Below, piece after piece: positions 1 through 9,908 of a stretch of 64,000 nucleotides of DNA. The notes under the pieces are model-generated. The model searched no databases. It saw only the letters and a program-made list of their open reading frames with translations, and was not told where the DNA came from. Made by a program: the position numbers and the translations under genes. The DNA comes from Paracamarosporium sp. OC-R06-R3 (lineage: Eukaryota > Ascomycota > Dothideomycetes > Pleosporales > Didymosphaeriaceae). The stretch lies in assembly GCA_019828545.1 (NCBI GenBank), contig JACVRA010000127.1, forward strand, positions 1 through 64,000. Direction: 5' to 3'. How positions within the stretch are numbered: the stretch's first letter is position 1; every line of letters begins with the position of its first letter.

Positions 1-249
1 TGGGACGACGCTGAGAAGCTAGAGGTGCAAGTGATGGAGACGAGCAAGACAAAGCTAGGAGCGGACCATCCCTCCACGCTGACCAGCATGGCCAACCTGG
101 CCTTTACGTGGAAAGCACAAGGTCGGAGTGCAGAGGCTATAGACTTACTGAGGCAGTGTACACAGCTGCGTGGACATGTGCTTAGAGATAATCATCCTGA
201 CCTTCTGCCTTTACTACAAGCCCTGAGACAATGGGAAGCTGAGGGATGA
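1..249 (+). CDS. 3' end of a tetratricopeptide-repeat (kinesin light chain-like) protein, 5' partial
   Basis: The reading frame is open from base 1 and ends at the TGA at 247-249, so only the C-terminal 82 residues lie in the window. They contain one and a half TPR units of the kinesin-light-chain type: 'LGADHPSTLTSMANLA' followed by 'QGRSAEAIDLLRQC'. The short tail after the last repeat is usual for fungal proteins that carry an N-terminal effector or NACHT/NB-ARC module and C-terminal TPRs. That module would lie outside the window, so NLR membership is inference; a free-standing TPR protein is equally possible. TPR identity is seen directly in the residues. No function beyond protein binding can be assigned. 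Confidence 0.75.
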   Translation, partial: WDDAEKLEVQVMETSKTKLGADHPSTLTSMANLAFTWKAQGRSAEAIDLLRQCTQLRGHVLRDNHPDLLPLLQALRQWEAEG

Positions 250-1169
250 GAGGCACTACATGAAGTAGAGATATCGCAAAAAGCTTTGCACGGGCACAAT
301 TATTCATGAGAATATAATAGATTCTACCTACGAACATGAAGATATACTGTTACCTTCTGTTACGTGTTTATTGCTCAAATCCACTACTTCCGTATTCGCA
401 GGTAGCGGTGCCTGTAACCTAGGCTACCTAGCTTACTAAAGTCTTGTAGTTTGCGAGCTGCAGTAAATAGCAACCTAGGCTTACAGAGATAGTATAGTAC
501 TGATTACAACATCTGCTAAAGGTAAGGTTAGTTTTACAAAGGTATTGCAGAAGCAACTGTATTAGAGCGGGGTAGGAGACTGCTAGGCGAAGGCAGACAG
601 CACGTGTGGGACTAGCAAACTTAGGCACGTAGCCGTCGTCGATGCTTCTAGAACCCGTCGCCATGCGCCACAGCTACACGAACATCTAAGCACGCTACTG
701 CCAGCTGCTGCGTCCTAAGAGCAGCTAAATCGTCGCAGCCGGTCAGACGAGTTTTGACGATCTTGCTATCAGCCCGGAGAAACTGCCGGAATACACACTC
801 TAGACTTAGACTAACCTTTAGAGCCTGCGATCTTAATCTTTAGCATATTGGCTTCCCTTCAAACCTTCCGAATGCGCGAATAAGTCTATATATCGCGGAT
901 GAACAGGGGGCTCTCGACAGAGAGTCAATAAACAGTAAGACATAATAATTAATACAACGAGTAACGCCGCGCTTTACTTCATCAGAGGCTGACAGACTAA
1001 GAGAACAATAGCTGCAGATTCAATGCACATTCAGCTTGTCTATATACGGGCGCGGGGCGAGGAGCGCGGAGGTCCGAAAGCAAAAGCGTCTCGGCACACA
1101 GTGTGTCTCGCTACGCAGTGACTGACATTAGCACAGCAATCATACACCCCAATTTTCCACTGCTAAAGC
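250..1169. other. No gene recognised; AT-rich spacer
   Basis: Nine hundred bases between the TPR gene and the P450 relic. Stops are frequent in all frames. I see no coding signature, tRNA or clear repeat. The stretch from about 300 to 1000 is AT-rich, which fits RIP-affected or relic DNA. Confidence 0.5.
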
Positions 1170-2488
1170 ATGCATACACTGCGCCCTGCTCTTCTGGCAG
1201 ATTGTGCGGCGCCGGCCCATACAGATACAATATACTATGATTGCGATGAGTATGGTTGCCTCATTCTTCACCCCTGCTCAACTGGACCCATGACCCTTCA
1301 TGTCGTCTCTGGTGGTAGTACCGTGTCGGCTGTCTTCCGGTCTTCTTTTACTTCAGACCCTTGTATCCTGCGCATACTTCAACACATAGGAGGATATGCA
1401 TCTACTGATCTGGCTAAATTTTTTCCAGACAGTTCCGGTTGTGCCTCTTTAACTTGTAAAGATAACAATAGATTATGAACTAAAAAAACTCTCATGGCAT
1501 GCACTGCACCGTACGCTCGGAGACGGTCTGGGCAGCGCCCGTTATATTGCTGCTCTGTCAACGTCATTCCAAAAATGCTCCGGGCGGAACTCTCCACTTT
1601 CCCGGTCGGTAACTGGGTTGAGGTGCGGATTTCCGACTATGTCGATCGCAGCAACGCGTTCGGTACTAGGGTCACGGATTCTTGAGGTCAATCCAAGGGT
1701 TTATAGATGCCTTCTAGGAGTTTGAGGTGTTTGGCGAAATCCTACCCTTTGGACTGCCGAGCTGGATGAATAGACGGGCTATGTTGGCGAGGGAGGGGAG
1801 GTATCTCAGGCGCAGACAACCGGTGGCACCTCATTAGGAGATTTTAATGCCTCTGTTGCAGTCCGTCTCCGCTGAAACTTTACGTGTACGCGTCAGTATA
1901 CTTGTTACTCGAACTGCCACAGATTCCATGGTGATTGGCGGATACAAAATACCCAAAGGGTCAGTTTTCCAGGCTCTTACAGAGGCAGCTCATCTTGATG
2001 AAACTATTTGTAAGGAAGCCTCTGTTGAAATGTTTCTCCGCTATTCAGCTCTGACCGTGTATAACCAGAGGGTGTCCCAGGTCACCCGGCCTCTGAATTC
2101 TGGGCCTATCGGCACGTGAAAGAAACGGAGGAGGCTGGCAGTTCAGGAAATGTGACCAAAAGAGTAGCGATTTCCATGGGTACGCGTGGTGGTAACTACT
2201 TTCCATTCGGCGAGTAATATACCGCGACCTTAATTTAAGTTTCATGCTGAAACTTTCCTATCCAAATCAGGGGGATGGGTTAGTATCTGTGCAGGACGAG
2301 TTTTTACCAAACCTAAGGTGCTGCTTTCAGTCCCCATGATCGTATTCAATTTTGGTATCGACTTCATCGAATGGCTGAATCCGGATGGAACACATTCAGA
2401 GCGGCCAGCCCTCGATAACACTGGATACGCAAACGCGGTAGCAACACCGCCTAACAGGGACATGAGGGACAGGTTGAAAAGGCATTGA
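1170..2488 (+). pseudogene. Cytochrome P450 pseudogene with stops, frameshifts and an internal deletion
   Basis: Fragments of one fungal P450 follow in order but in different frames. About 1380-1440 reads 'ILRILQHIGGYASTDLAKF'. About 1573-1620 reads 'KMLRAELSTFPVG'. About 1700-1790 reads 'EFEVFGEILPFGLPSWMN' after an in-frame TAG. 1847-1930 is the K-helix with its ExxR motif (AETLR). About 2088-2205 reads 'ASEFWAYRHVKETEEAG' and then the start of the haem loop, 'YFPFG', which breaks off at a TAA before the haem-ligand Cys. About 2345-2488 is a P450 C-terminus, 'FIEWLNPDGTHSERP', ending at TGA. The substrate-binding middle and I-helix, roughly 150 residues, are absent between about 1815 and 1847. 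The haem Cys is not encoded, so no active enzyme can be made. The family is a membrane-anchored haem monooxygenase; the closest group may be CYP7/8-like fungal P450s, but that is uncertain. Confidence 0.85.
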
Positions 2489-3254
2489 CATGACTTGTAA
2501 AGAATCCACTGCGAATATTGCCGTACTATATGTATCCCATCTTGAAGCGCACAGAGATGATCACTGTTGGGCTCGCAGAGCCTCAACCCACCTCCGAATC
2601 CAGAGTGTGAATGAAGACAGCCCGAGCGCTTAGCGAGGGAACTGCGTGGCGCAGCGAAAATACGCACAGCCACAGGCGCTAGGGTACAATAAGCGCTAAA
2701 TGCAACTTGGTATAGCTAGCTTCATTAGCGCGTTCCTCCTACAAAGGTCCGCGCTCAATGTTCTTGGTTTCTGGCTCTTCAACCTCATTTCGGTTGTGGT
2801 CTTTAGTTTTTCTTTCTGCACAATGAACTGGTCGCGTTCCATGGTTGGTTCATGCACCGCTCTTTGCCGCTTCAACTTCCCTTGTCGTGATTCTCGGTGC
2901 GCCTTTATTAGATCACTCCACATAGAAGGTACGCAGACGCTGCGGCATGATGGCGGGTTATCGCGAGGTGAGGCGACGCGAAGCCAAGGTGTTGTTCTTC
3001 CGCTGGGCAATGCTGCCAGTGCCTGAAGGCTTCGAGTAGTGATACCCATACACGTGGCTACCTACCTATGGTAAGCCCCACAAATTCGGGACGAAAAGAG
3101 TAAAGTTGCATGCCTACGAGACAGGCAGCAACAGTTCGCTCTATCAACCACCATCTCACTACACGATATCACTGTAGAACCTAATGTCTTGTACGCGACT
3201 CTTGCGGCACTTGTGATTTTGGCGATTTGTTGGCAGTGGACTGAGTCATGAGCT
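2489..3254. other. No gene supported between the P450 relic and the HET gene
   Basis: Open frames of 108 codons (2700-3026, plus) and 117 codons (2696-3049, minus) overlap each other and carry no family signature or codon pattern I can recognise. The last 200 bases should hold the promoter and leader of the HET gene. Confidence 0.4.
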
Positions 3255-5231
3255 ATGGATTCTCGTTACAAGTACGAGCCGTTGAACCTACCCAACGAGA
3301 TCCGCGTGCTTACGCTAGCTACGACCAAAACACGGATTGAAGCCCGCATCCTCCATGTCTCTGTTACGAGTTACGGTTTCCGTGCACTTTCCTACGTGTG
3401 GGGCGCCCCAGAGCAAGCAAGCAAGGCCACCATTGTTGATGCAAATGGACAAGCACTTGGATGGATCCCTCTAACGATGAATCTTGGCCACGCTCTGCGT
3501 GATTTGCGAGATGCCGCGACGTTGGAAAACGAGTACTTTTGGATCGACCAAATTTGCATCAATCAGAATGATGAAAAGGAAAAGGGTAAGCAAGTTGCAA
3601 TGATGAGTCAAATCTACACGCAGGCGAAACAAATCATTACCTATCTTGGACCCGGTGAAACAGAAGAGGAGGAAGAACGGGGAATACGGCTGTTGAGGAG
3701 AATTCAAGATAGGATTCCGGATGAGACCTGGCAGCAAATGCACAAAGCGGGCAGTCCTGAACGAATTCAAGAGCTGATCCTCGAAGGGAGCATAAATCTC
3801 GAAGAACTTCCGGTGGAGCTTGACGTTCTAGCCGAAAAGTCATACGAGGACGATGAGATTTACCAAAGGCATATGGAGCAGGGCTGGGGTTGGCTTGTGC
3901 GTGCCGCGTACGGTGAATGGACTGAGCGTATGTGGATTGTGCAGGAACAGGTGTTGAACAAGGATACCAAAATGCTCCGCGGGCATCGCCTAATAGACTG
4001 GGACGCCATCGCCACTCTATCTATCCTGTTTGCCATCAACCACCTTCCGCACCAATACCGCGACATCGGTCGAAAACACCTTGGTAGGAACGCACTACCT
4101 CTCGACGAAACTGAACGGACGATATACGGCATATGGTGGGATAGGCATGCCCGACTTCAGACCGAAACCGATTACACGTGGTCACCGTTGTGCCACAACT
4201 TACAGTGGTACCAGTCGCTGTTGTGTCGAGATGCGCGGGATCGCGTATACGCCATCCTTGCTATTTCCAGAGACTCTGCAACCCTCGGTCTTAGACCGGA
4301 TTATTCACCTCTAAACACGCCCGACAATCTTTCCAAGCAACTATCTGTCCGCGTACTTCAAAACGGAGTCAGCTTGGAACTCTTGAGCTTCAGTTTGTCA
4401 TGGCGTCGCCCCGATTCAACTCTTCCTTCGTGGTGTCTTAATCTGAATGTTGATGTGGATGCGAACAATCCGGCAAATGTTCCTGTAGGAGTATATGCAC
4501 CGCACCCTATATCGCGCCGCATCCAACCCGCACGCTTTCGCATGGGTGACTCGATCCTTGTGGTAAAAGGACGGGTCATAGACCATGTGTCGTCAACCAA
4601 AGGCACAAGCGTCTGTCAGCTCATGCGCGACCCATCCGACATTAGTTTTTTGATCAGTCTCATACGCTCTATACCTGACAATTGCAGCAGCGAAGATATC
4701 GTCCGCATACTTCGCACAGTCACTGCTAGAGCTCCCTGGCTACCAGCTGGAGTTGGACAAAACGACACGGTAGCTTTCCATTTCTGGGCCTATCTTCGAC
4801 ACGCTTCGCGTTTGCTAGAATATCATCCTAGCGCAATGTCACCTGCAGCTGAGGGCATGCTAGACCGCTGCAACTGCATTCTGGATAGGATCAAATTTTT
4901 AGCCCCCTGTAACACATATCAAGAGCCCCAGGCTGCGACTGAGGCTAGCGAAGAAGAAAACATGGCTCTCAGTAGAGTTTTGATGTATTCTTTGGAAACA
5001 GGGCGCCGTCTCGGTCCCACCCGCACCGGACGATTCTTCAACGCAACACATACCGTACAAGAGGGTGATCCAATCGTTGCGCTTCAAGGCGCTGATCAAC
5101 TCTATGCAGTCCGGCTTATCGGAAGCACCTACAGGCTAGTTGGCGATGTGTTTGTTGATGGATTGATGAACGGTGAGGCGTATGAGAATTTTGATCCGAA
5201 CACGGTCGACTATGACATCGAAATAGCTTAA
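3255..5231 (+). CDS. HET-domain (heterokaryon incompatibility) protein
   Basis: A single-exon gene of 658 residues. The HET domain occupies about residues 40-232 and shows all three conserved blocks: 'ALSYVWG' at 44-50, 'EYFWIDQICINQND' at 93-106 followed by 'QVAMMSQIYTQAKQIITYLG', and 'MWIVQEQ' at 226-232. An acidic insert (GETEEEEE) follows the second block. The C-terminal 400 residues include the usual 'CRDARDRVYAIL' helix and a variable region with no further domain. HET proteins of this kind act in the cytoplasm as triggers of incompatibility cell death, alone or with NLR partners. No partner can be named here. The ATG at 3255 is the first in frame and the gene looks intact, unlike the related copy at 11.8-13.0 kb. 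Confidence 0.9.
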   Translation: MDSRYKYEPLNLPNEIRVLTLATTKTRIEARILHVSVTSYGFRALSYVWGAPEQASKATIVDANGQALGWIPLTMNLGHALRDLRDAATLENEYFWIDQICINQNDEKEKGKQVAMMSQIYTQAKQIITYLGPGETEEEEERGIRLLRRIQDRIPDETWQQMHKAGSPERIQELILEGSINLEELPVELDVLAEKSYEDDEIYQRHMEQGWGWLVRAAYGEWTERMWIVQEQVLNKDTKMLRGHRLIDWDAIATLSILFAINHLPHQYRDIGRKHLGRNALPLDETERTIYGIWWDRHARLQTETDYTWSPLCHNLQWYQSLLCRDARDRVYAILAISRDSATLGLRPDYSPLNTPDNLSKQLSVRVLQNGVSLELLSFSLSWRRPDSTLPSWCLNLNVDVDANNPANVPVGVYAPHPISRRIQPARFRMGDSILVVKGRVIDHVSSTKGTSVCQLMRDPSDISFLISLIRSIPDNCSSEDIVRILRTVTARAPWLPAGVGQNDTVAFHFWAYLRHASRLLEYHPSAMSPAAEGMLDRCNCILDRIKFLAPCNTYQEPQAATEASEEENMALSRVLMYSLETGRRLGPTRTGRFFNATHTVQEGDPIVALQGADQLYAVRLIGSTYRLVGDVFVDGLMNGEAYENFDPNTVDYDIEIA

Positions 5232-6902
5232 GTCGACACGCAAGTCAAAGATATCAAAGAATGGAGTGCTTGCTAATATTTCCTCTTCAAAAACAATACG
5301 TTATCTACTCGAGAACCCTCCACATATACCTAGACGCAGTGCGCAACGTATCCCCTCACCAGAAGCACGAGCACTCGGTGCATCGAACATGATGGCAAGT
5401 ACATGTGCTCGTTACCGCCACAAAGTGTACCAGCTTACACCACCATTGGCACTGTAACACTATAAGCTTATAGGCAATCGTCTCTCCGTTCTAATACGTA
5501 CGCATTGCCACCTCCCTTCTGCGCCAGCGCTAACATTCTTGAGTGGCTATGCAAGGTCAGTTCCAAATCCCATTCACTCGACAGATTTATGACTTACATA
5601 TGACTTTGTCGACTTTTTAGGATTGACTACGGACTTCGCTTTGCTACGTGTTTGGGCCGTCATTTGGTAGATATCTTGGTGAGAGCTGTCGATTGATAGC
5701 CACTAAGAGAATAGTGGAGTGTGGAGTAACAGTGAGAGCGGCGACGACGGTAACAGTTTATCATTATTTATATACTTTTTGTTCTACTCGACAATGTCGA
5801 GGTTTATCTAGGCAGCAAGCCTTGGCTAATGGTTAAGAACCAATTTCACTGTTGCCGTCGACGTGGCGGTCGACGTGGCTATCAACACAGGTCAGCCCTG
5901 CAAAATGCCTGATGTGAGGCAGAAAAAAAGGCAAAGTGAGGTTCGACGCTAGCGTAGGAGCGCTTGTGACTGAATTACCTAGAATGGTTAACACGCGATT
6001 GGCTATAGAGGAAAGCGCTACTTTTCAAGCCATTTAGGTCATAGCGTATAATACTATACAGGATTATATTAGCGGGCTGCGCCTCAACACTAAGGCTCTT
6101 TCACACGGACATGTTCAGGCTCCTGATATGTAGGTTATCATTCATTGCCGCCGTTGCCGCCGTTGCCTTCTGGTTCCATTTCGTAGCCAAAAACCAACGT
6201 TCGTAGGAGCGTGTTCGAAAACACAAAGCAACTACTAAGAATGCCATCTAAACATTTGCTCTAGGCAAAATCCTATCTTGCAACCGAGCTTGTACTCTTC
6301 ACAAGTAGTCTACCCATCGTAAAGAATAGCCCAAGCAAGATTCACTGTGGTCCGGAGGCGCGATTCGGCATCGTCCATTCATGCGTCCAATCAAGCCACC
6401 CAAATCGTTGAACCCTCCTACTTCCCCCGTATCTGTCCGTCCTTTGCATCTACATTGCCCACCGCAGTCCTAACCGAGTCTTCCATACCCACTCAATCTT
6501 CCTACACCACTCTCTTCTCGTATCCCATTGCAACGAAATAAAACAACCACATCTCCTACACCTCTAGCTTCGCCAGGTCTTCGCCCGCTCGTACGACGAC
6601 CAATGCAGCGTAGAAATAACCTCCCAGTCCACGTTTTGCATGTTTAAGCCCTTCAAACCGACGAATCAAGTCCACAATCATCCATGCTGGTGCACCTTCT
6701 TATGTCCTTGTAGTGCCCGTCATTTCAGCTTACCCTGGCTCCACAGCACCGACATAAGGATGTGCTGACAAGCGTGTATATTTATTCCAAGCCAATATTC
6801 TTCTCTTTTACCACTTTTGACATCCGAATGTTCTGTCCGCTGTCCCATACTCACGCTGCATGTACGCCATCTCCATCTAATTCTCTGCCTCATTCCAAAC
6901 TC
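5232..6902. other. Gene-free spacer, 1.7 kb
   Basis: No supported gene. There is a short GCCGTT repeat near 6148-6168 and an 11-base direct repeat (GTCGACGTGGC) at about 5858-5880. Both neighbouring genes end here, the HET gene on plus and the next gene on minus, so both ends are downstream flanks. Confidence 0.5.
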
Positions 6903-8008
6903 CTAGTTTGAAGGATGATATGTCTTGTACACCTGGAGAGCTCCTTCAATAGACTGCACCATGCCGAAGAAGATCGTGAAACCTAAAATAACAACTGCAA
7001 CCCAAAAGGTATACCATCTCTCCCCATTCCGTTGATCATTCCACCATTGCGAGAAAGTAGCGGGAGAGGATTCGTCGTACGCTTGCTTCAAGATTACTAT
7101 CCGGTCATGCCAGAACTTGAATCGTTCTATATGACGTTCAGATGATCGAAGCTGACCACATCGAACAAGCCTGGGGTCAGTCAATTTAAGCATGCTACGT
7201 TTCTCCACCCATTCCGTTGTTTCCTTTTCTTGTGGGAAGAGCAATGCAATCGTCTGGAGCGTCTCTTCAATGAATCCTTCTGGGAATACTGTCCTAAACA
7301 TGAGCTACATCAGCGGATTGTCATCCAAATCTTGACGGAGTTTACCCACTCGTTCTTCTGGTATTCTAGGAAGGAGATGTGGCTAAATATTTTGATCGTT
7401 TTTTCGTTATTACCCAGACTGAGGTGATCCGCTATGTTGTCCGTGGGCATCACTTCTATTGCGGCAATCCGACTCAAGTTTTTCGCGTTGAAGTCTTTGC
7501 TCAACCTGACAGGCCCGAGTTTTGGCGGTTCGGCGAAATATTTCTCGAGGAACTGGCGCATTGAGCCTCCGTTCCAGTCTAGTTTTGTGTGGGGAGAACT
7601 GAGATGCCGACACGAGCCAAATCGATTCATAACCATCAGACTGGCGGCGAGGTTGATGGAACCGTAGTATTTCTCTGTTGAGTTTTCCGAGTCAGACTCC
7701 GAGAGGCTTTGTTTTATCTCTTCTCTAGTTGAGCCCTTTTTGATGAGCTCTACGATCCTGACAATGTCCTTATGCAAAGCGACAGAAATACATTTTCCGT
7801 CATCATGCGAGGCTTCTTTGCACCGTGCAACATAGTACTCAAAATATGCGCTGCAGTCTAGACCACTGCCAAGGTCGTTATTGTGCAGAATTTCAGGTGG
7901 CTTCCCCCAAAAGGAAGTGGTAATGGCCCGCCTTGACTTGTTTGACAGATTGGTGGTGTCCTGAAGTGTCTCTCCAAGGACTTCCATCTTAACCTCTGTT
8001 TTTTTCAA
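6903..8008 (-). CDS. Unknown fungal protein with C-terminal membrane anchor (two exons)
   Basis: Two minus-strand frames meet at about 7305-7346. The first (8008 down to about 7347) starts 'MKKTEVKMEV' and ends near 'EYQKNEW'. The second (about 7305 to 6903) carries 'FPEGFIEETLQTIALLFP', 'FKFWHDRIVILKQAYDES' and a single transmembrane segment close to the end (about 'FWVAVVILGFTIFFGMV'). The only phase-compatible splice I found (GTAAAC...GTAG, 7346 to 7306) gives an intron of 41 nt and a 354-residue protein; that is short, so a frameshift is an alternative. The 'WHDRxVILKQxYDES' block plus tail-anchor layout is common in uncharacterised Pleosporales and Sordariomycete proteins, recalled from general familiarity. 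The anchor suggests a soluble head held on a membrane. Function unknown. Confidence 0.65.
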
Positions 8009-8361
8009 AGATGGTTTAACTCGGAAACTTGAATTAATCTTGAAGTGTGCTTGTACAGGTGTGCTGCAACCTAAACACGAGGGTGCGAAGGCTTATTAAC
8101 ACATGATCGCTTACCATTGGATCAATGCAAGTTCCCCAGCAGGAAAATTTTTCACCGGTGAGCACAACCTTGCAAATAGTGCCGCGGGGGATTCACCTCC
8201 ACTTAGTTCCAGATGGGTAGCACCCATCCTGTAGTTCACCCACATGTTTACAGATCTCAAAGGCGAATCGGTATACTCTCATCTCTCACTAAGCCATTGT
8301 TCTCCTATGTATCAATTCATTAAGTTAGACCGTCTTATGAGGGTCGAATGAATTAGACCAC
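8009..8361. promoter_or_regulatory. Short divergent intergenic region
   Basis: Between two divergently transcribed genes, so it must hold both promoters. I see no defined site. The strand composition is unremarkable. Confidence 0.4.
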
Positions 8362-9792
8362 ATGATGGAAACGCTCAAGTCGCTGTTCAAATCACAGAGG
8401 CTCCTTCGTCCCTGGCCGAACCCGAAAGAGTCCGTTGGGAGCACAAAGAGATTCGCAACACTTCGCAAAGGATATCACTGCTGGGAAGCGATTGGTCCAG
8501 CATCAAAACTCTTCGAAGAGGAGCTCGCGCCTGCCGCGACTAGGTACCTAGACAGCTGCCTTGTGTCTGACGCATACGCGGTGCAACTTTCGCTATACAT
8601 GATTGGGAAAACGGTGGATTCAGCCGCCCCTCATCTCTTCGTCATCTGCAAAGACAAGACTACGCGTCGGAACGCGAAGGAGCTCCTCGATGAGAGCTTA
8701 ATCATGCAAGACGAAAGGTTCGCCGGATTTCGCTTAGGCGTAAGCGCAGTCGCTCCCGGAGAGTCTGTGTTACAAAGCTTTACTCCCGTGCGATATACCG
8801 ACGAAAGAGTCTTCTCTAACAATATGGAGGATTCGGATGCTGCGGTGTATTTACCTCCATCCACACAATCGCTCTATCCTGGAACCTGTATTTTCGTGTC
8901 GCATGTTGTGGGAGACTCCGAGATCCAGTATATTAAAGCTACAGTGGGGCTAGTGCTCTATTGTGGAACGAAACGATATCTCCTGACTGCAGGACACCCT
9001 TTTGAGCTTCCAAGCACCGAAAAACTGTCCACAAGCACTGATTATCCGGATCTAGAGGATCTAGAGTGCGACTTCGATGGGCTCAGCGACACGGAGGAAG
9101 AGGTATTCAATAGTGATGAGGAGGAGGCGCTGAGCATCGCAAGTCGAAGCTCGAGTGACGATCTAGACGATGGAGATGCCTCTTCACATTCGTCATCATC
9201 GAGAGAAGTTACTCTACAAAGCCTACCCGAGCCAACACCGTTGGCACCGAGTCCCGGCAATCTCCCATCGCTACAGGCTCCCAACGACACCAAACAGCCC
9301 GATCCAGACCTTCTTCTGGCTCCGAATGATATAATCGGCAAGCTAACGCTTTCCGGTTCAAAAGGTGGCCTGGATTATGGTTTGGTTGAGATTACAAATG
9401 ATAAAATTCTCGCTAAGAACCAGCTGATTGTGCCCACCCCCTTGACAGAAGCTCCGCGATGCTTGGAAATTCGGAGCGTCGGTAGCTTCGCTCTCAAGAG
9501 CCCTGTCGACGTTCTAACAGCTACCTCGTCGTTTGGATTGTTGAATGGCATGCTTGAGCCCGCTCATACTTATATTCGCCTGCCGGGGAGCACCTACCTT
9601 GAAAAGGTTCACATTGCGCGTTTCAACGGTACACTCGAAAAAGGTGACTGTGGTGCCGTGGTTGTGGATTCTTCCAGCGGCAGTTTCTATGGCCACATAA
9701 TTGGCGGAGATCCAGGAACTGGGATTACTTATGTGACCTCTGGAGAGGCAATCTTCGCTGATTTGGAAGCGCGACATGGAAAAAAGGTGTGA
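8362..9792 (+). CDS. Chymotrypsin-fold protease-like protein with Cys in the nucleophile position; may be exon 1 of a fusion gene
   Basis: An open frame of 476 codons. Three blocks are spaced like a trypsin/chymotrypsin triad. 'YLLTAGHPFE' has His212 in the TAxH context. 'GGLDYGLVEI' has Asp338. 'KGDCGAVVVD' has Cys430 where the serine enzymes have GDSG. An acidic and Ser-rich insert (about 225-310) separates the His and Asp blocks. After the nucleophile, 'FYGHIIGGDP' matches the strand that lines the S1 pocket in this fold. The N-terminal 200 residues are not recognised. The tail ends 'ARHGKKV' at a TGA that lies inside a good 53-nt intron (9787-9839), which would carry the frame directly into the RRM coding region. 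Whether Cys430 is catalytic, as in viral 3C-like enzymes, or the domain is an inactive homologue cannot be told from sequence alone. Confidence 0.65.
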   Translation: MMETLKSLFKSQRLLRPWPNPKESVGSTKRFATLRKGYHCWEAIGPASKLFEEELAPAATRYLDSCLVSDAYAVQLSLYMIGKTVDSAAPHLFVICKDKTTRRNAKELLDESLIMQDERFAGFRLGVSAVAPGESVLQSFTPVRYTDERVFSNNMEDSDAAVYLPPSTQSLYPGTCIFVSHVVGDSEIQYIKATVGLVLYCGTKRYLLTAGHPFELPSTEKLSTSTDYPDLEDLECDFDGLSDTEEEVFNSDEEEALSIASRSSSDDLDDGDASSHSSSSREVTLQSLPEPTPLAPSPGNLPSLQAPNDTKQPDPDLLLAPNDIIGKLTLSGSKGGLDYGLVEITNDKILAKNQLIVPTPLTEAPRCLEIRSVGSFALKSPVDVLTATSSFGLLNGMLEPAHTYIRLPGSTYLEKVHIARFNGTLEKGDCGAVVVDSSSGSFYGHIIGGDPGTGITYVTSGEAIFADLEARHGKKV

Positions 9793-9839
9793 AGAATTCA
9801 GAATCCGACAAAGGATCAATTCCTAACAAACTGTCCTAG
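9787..9839 (+). other. Candidate intron joining the protease-like and RRM coding regions
   Basis: Donor GTGTGA directly after an AAG codon, branch site CTAAC 12 bases before the end, acceptor CCTAG. Length 53 nt, phase 0 on both sides. The frame after the acceptor is open from 9840 through the ATG at 9909 to 11264. Exon 1 (8362-9786) and exon 2 (9840-11264) are each 1425 nt, giving a predicted 949-residue protein. Confidence 0.6.
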
Positions 9840-9908
9840 GTAACCTTTTCGCCTCTGCCCACCTCATCCATCAATGAGCCTGTAACGAGCGCGTCCAATC
9901 CGAAAGTC

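Noticed and set aside
2242..2673. 143-codon minus frame over the P450 relic
   Set aside because: The plus strand here encodes the P450 C-terminus; the minus frame has no signature.
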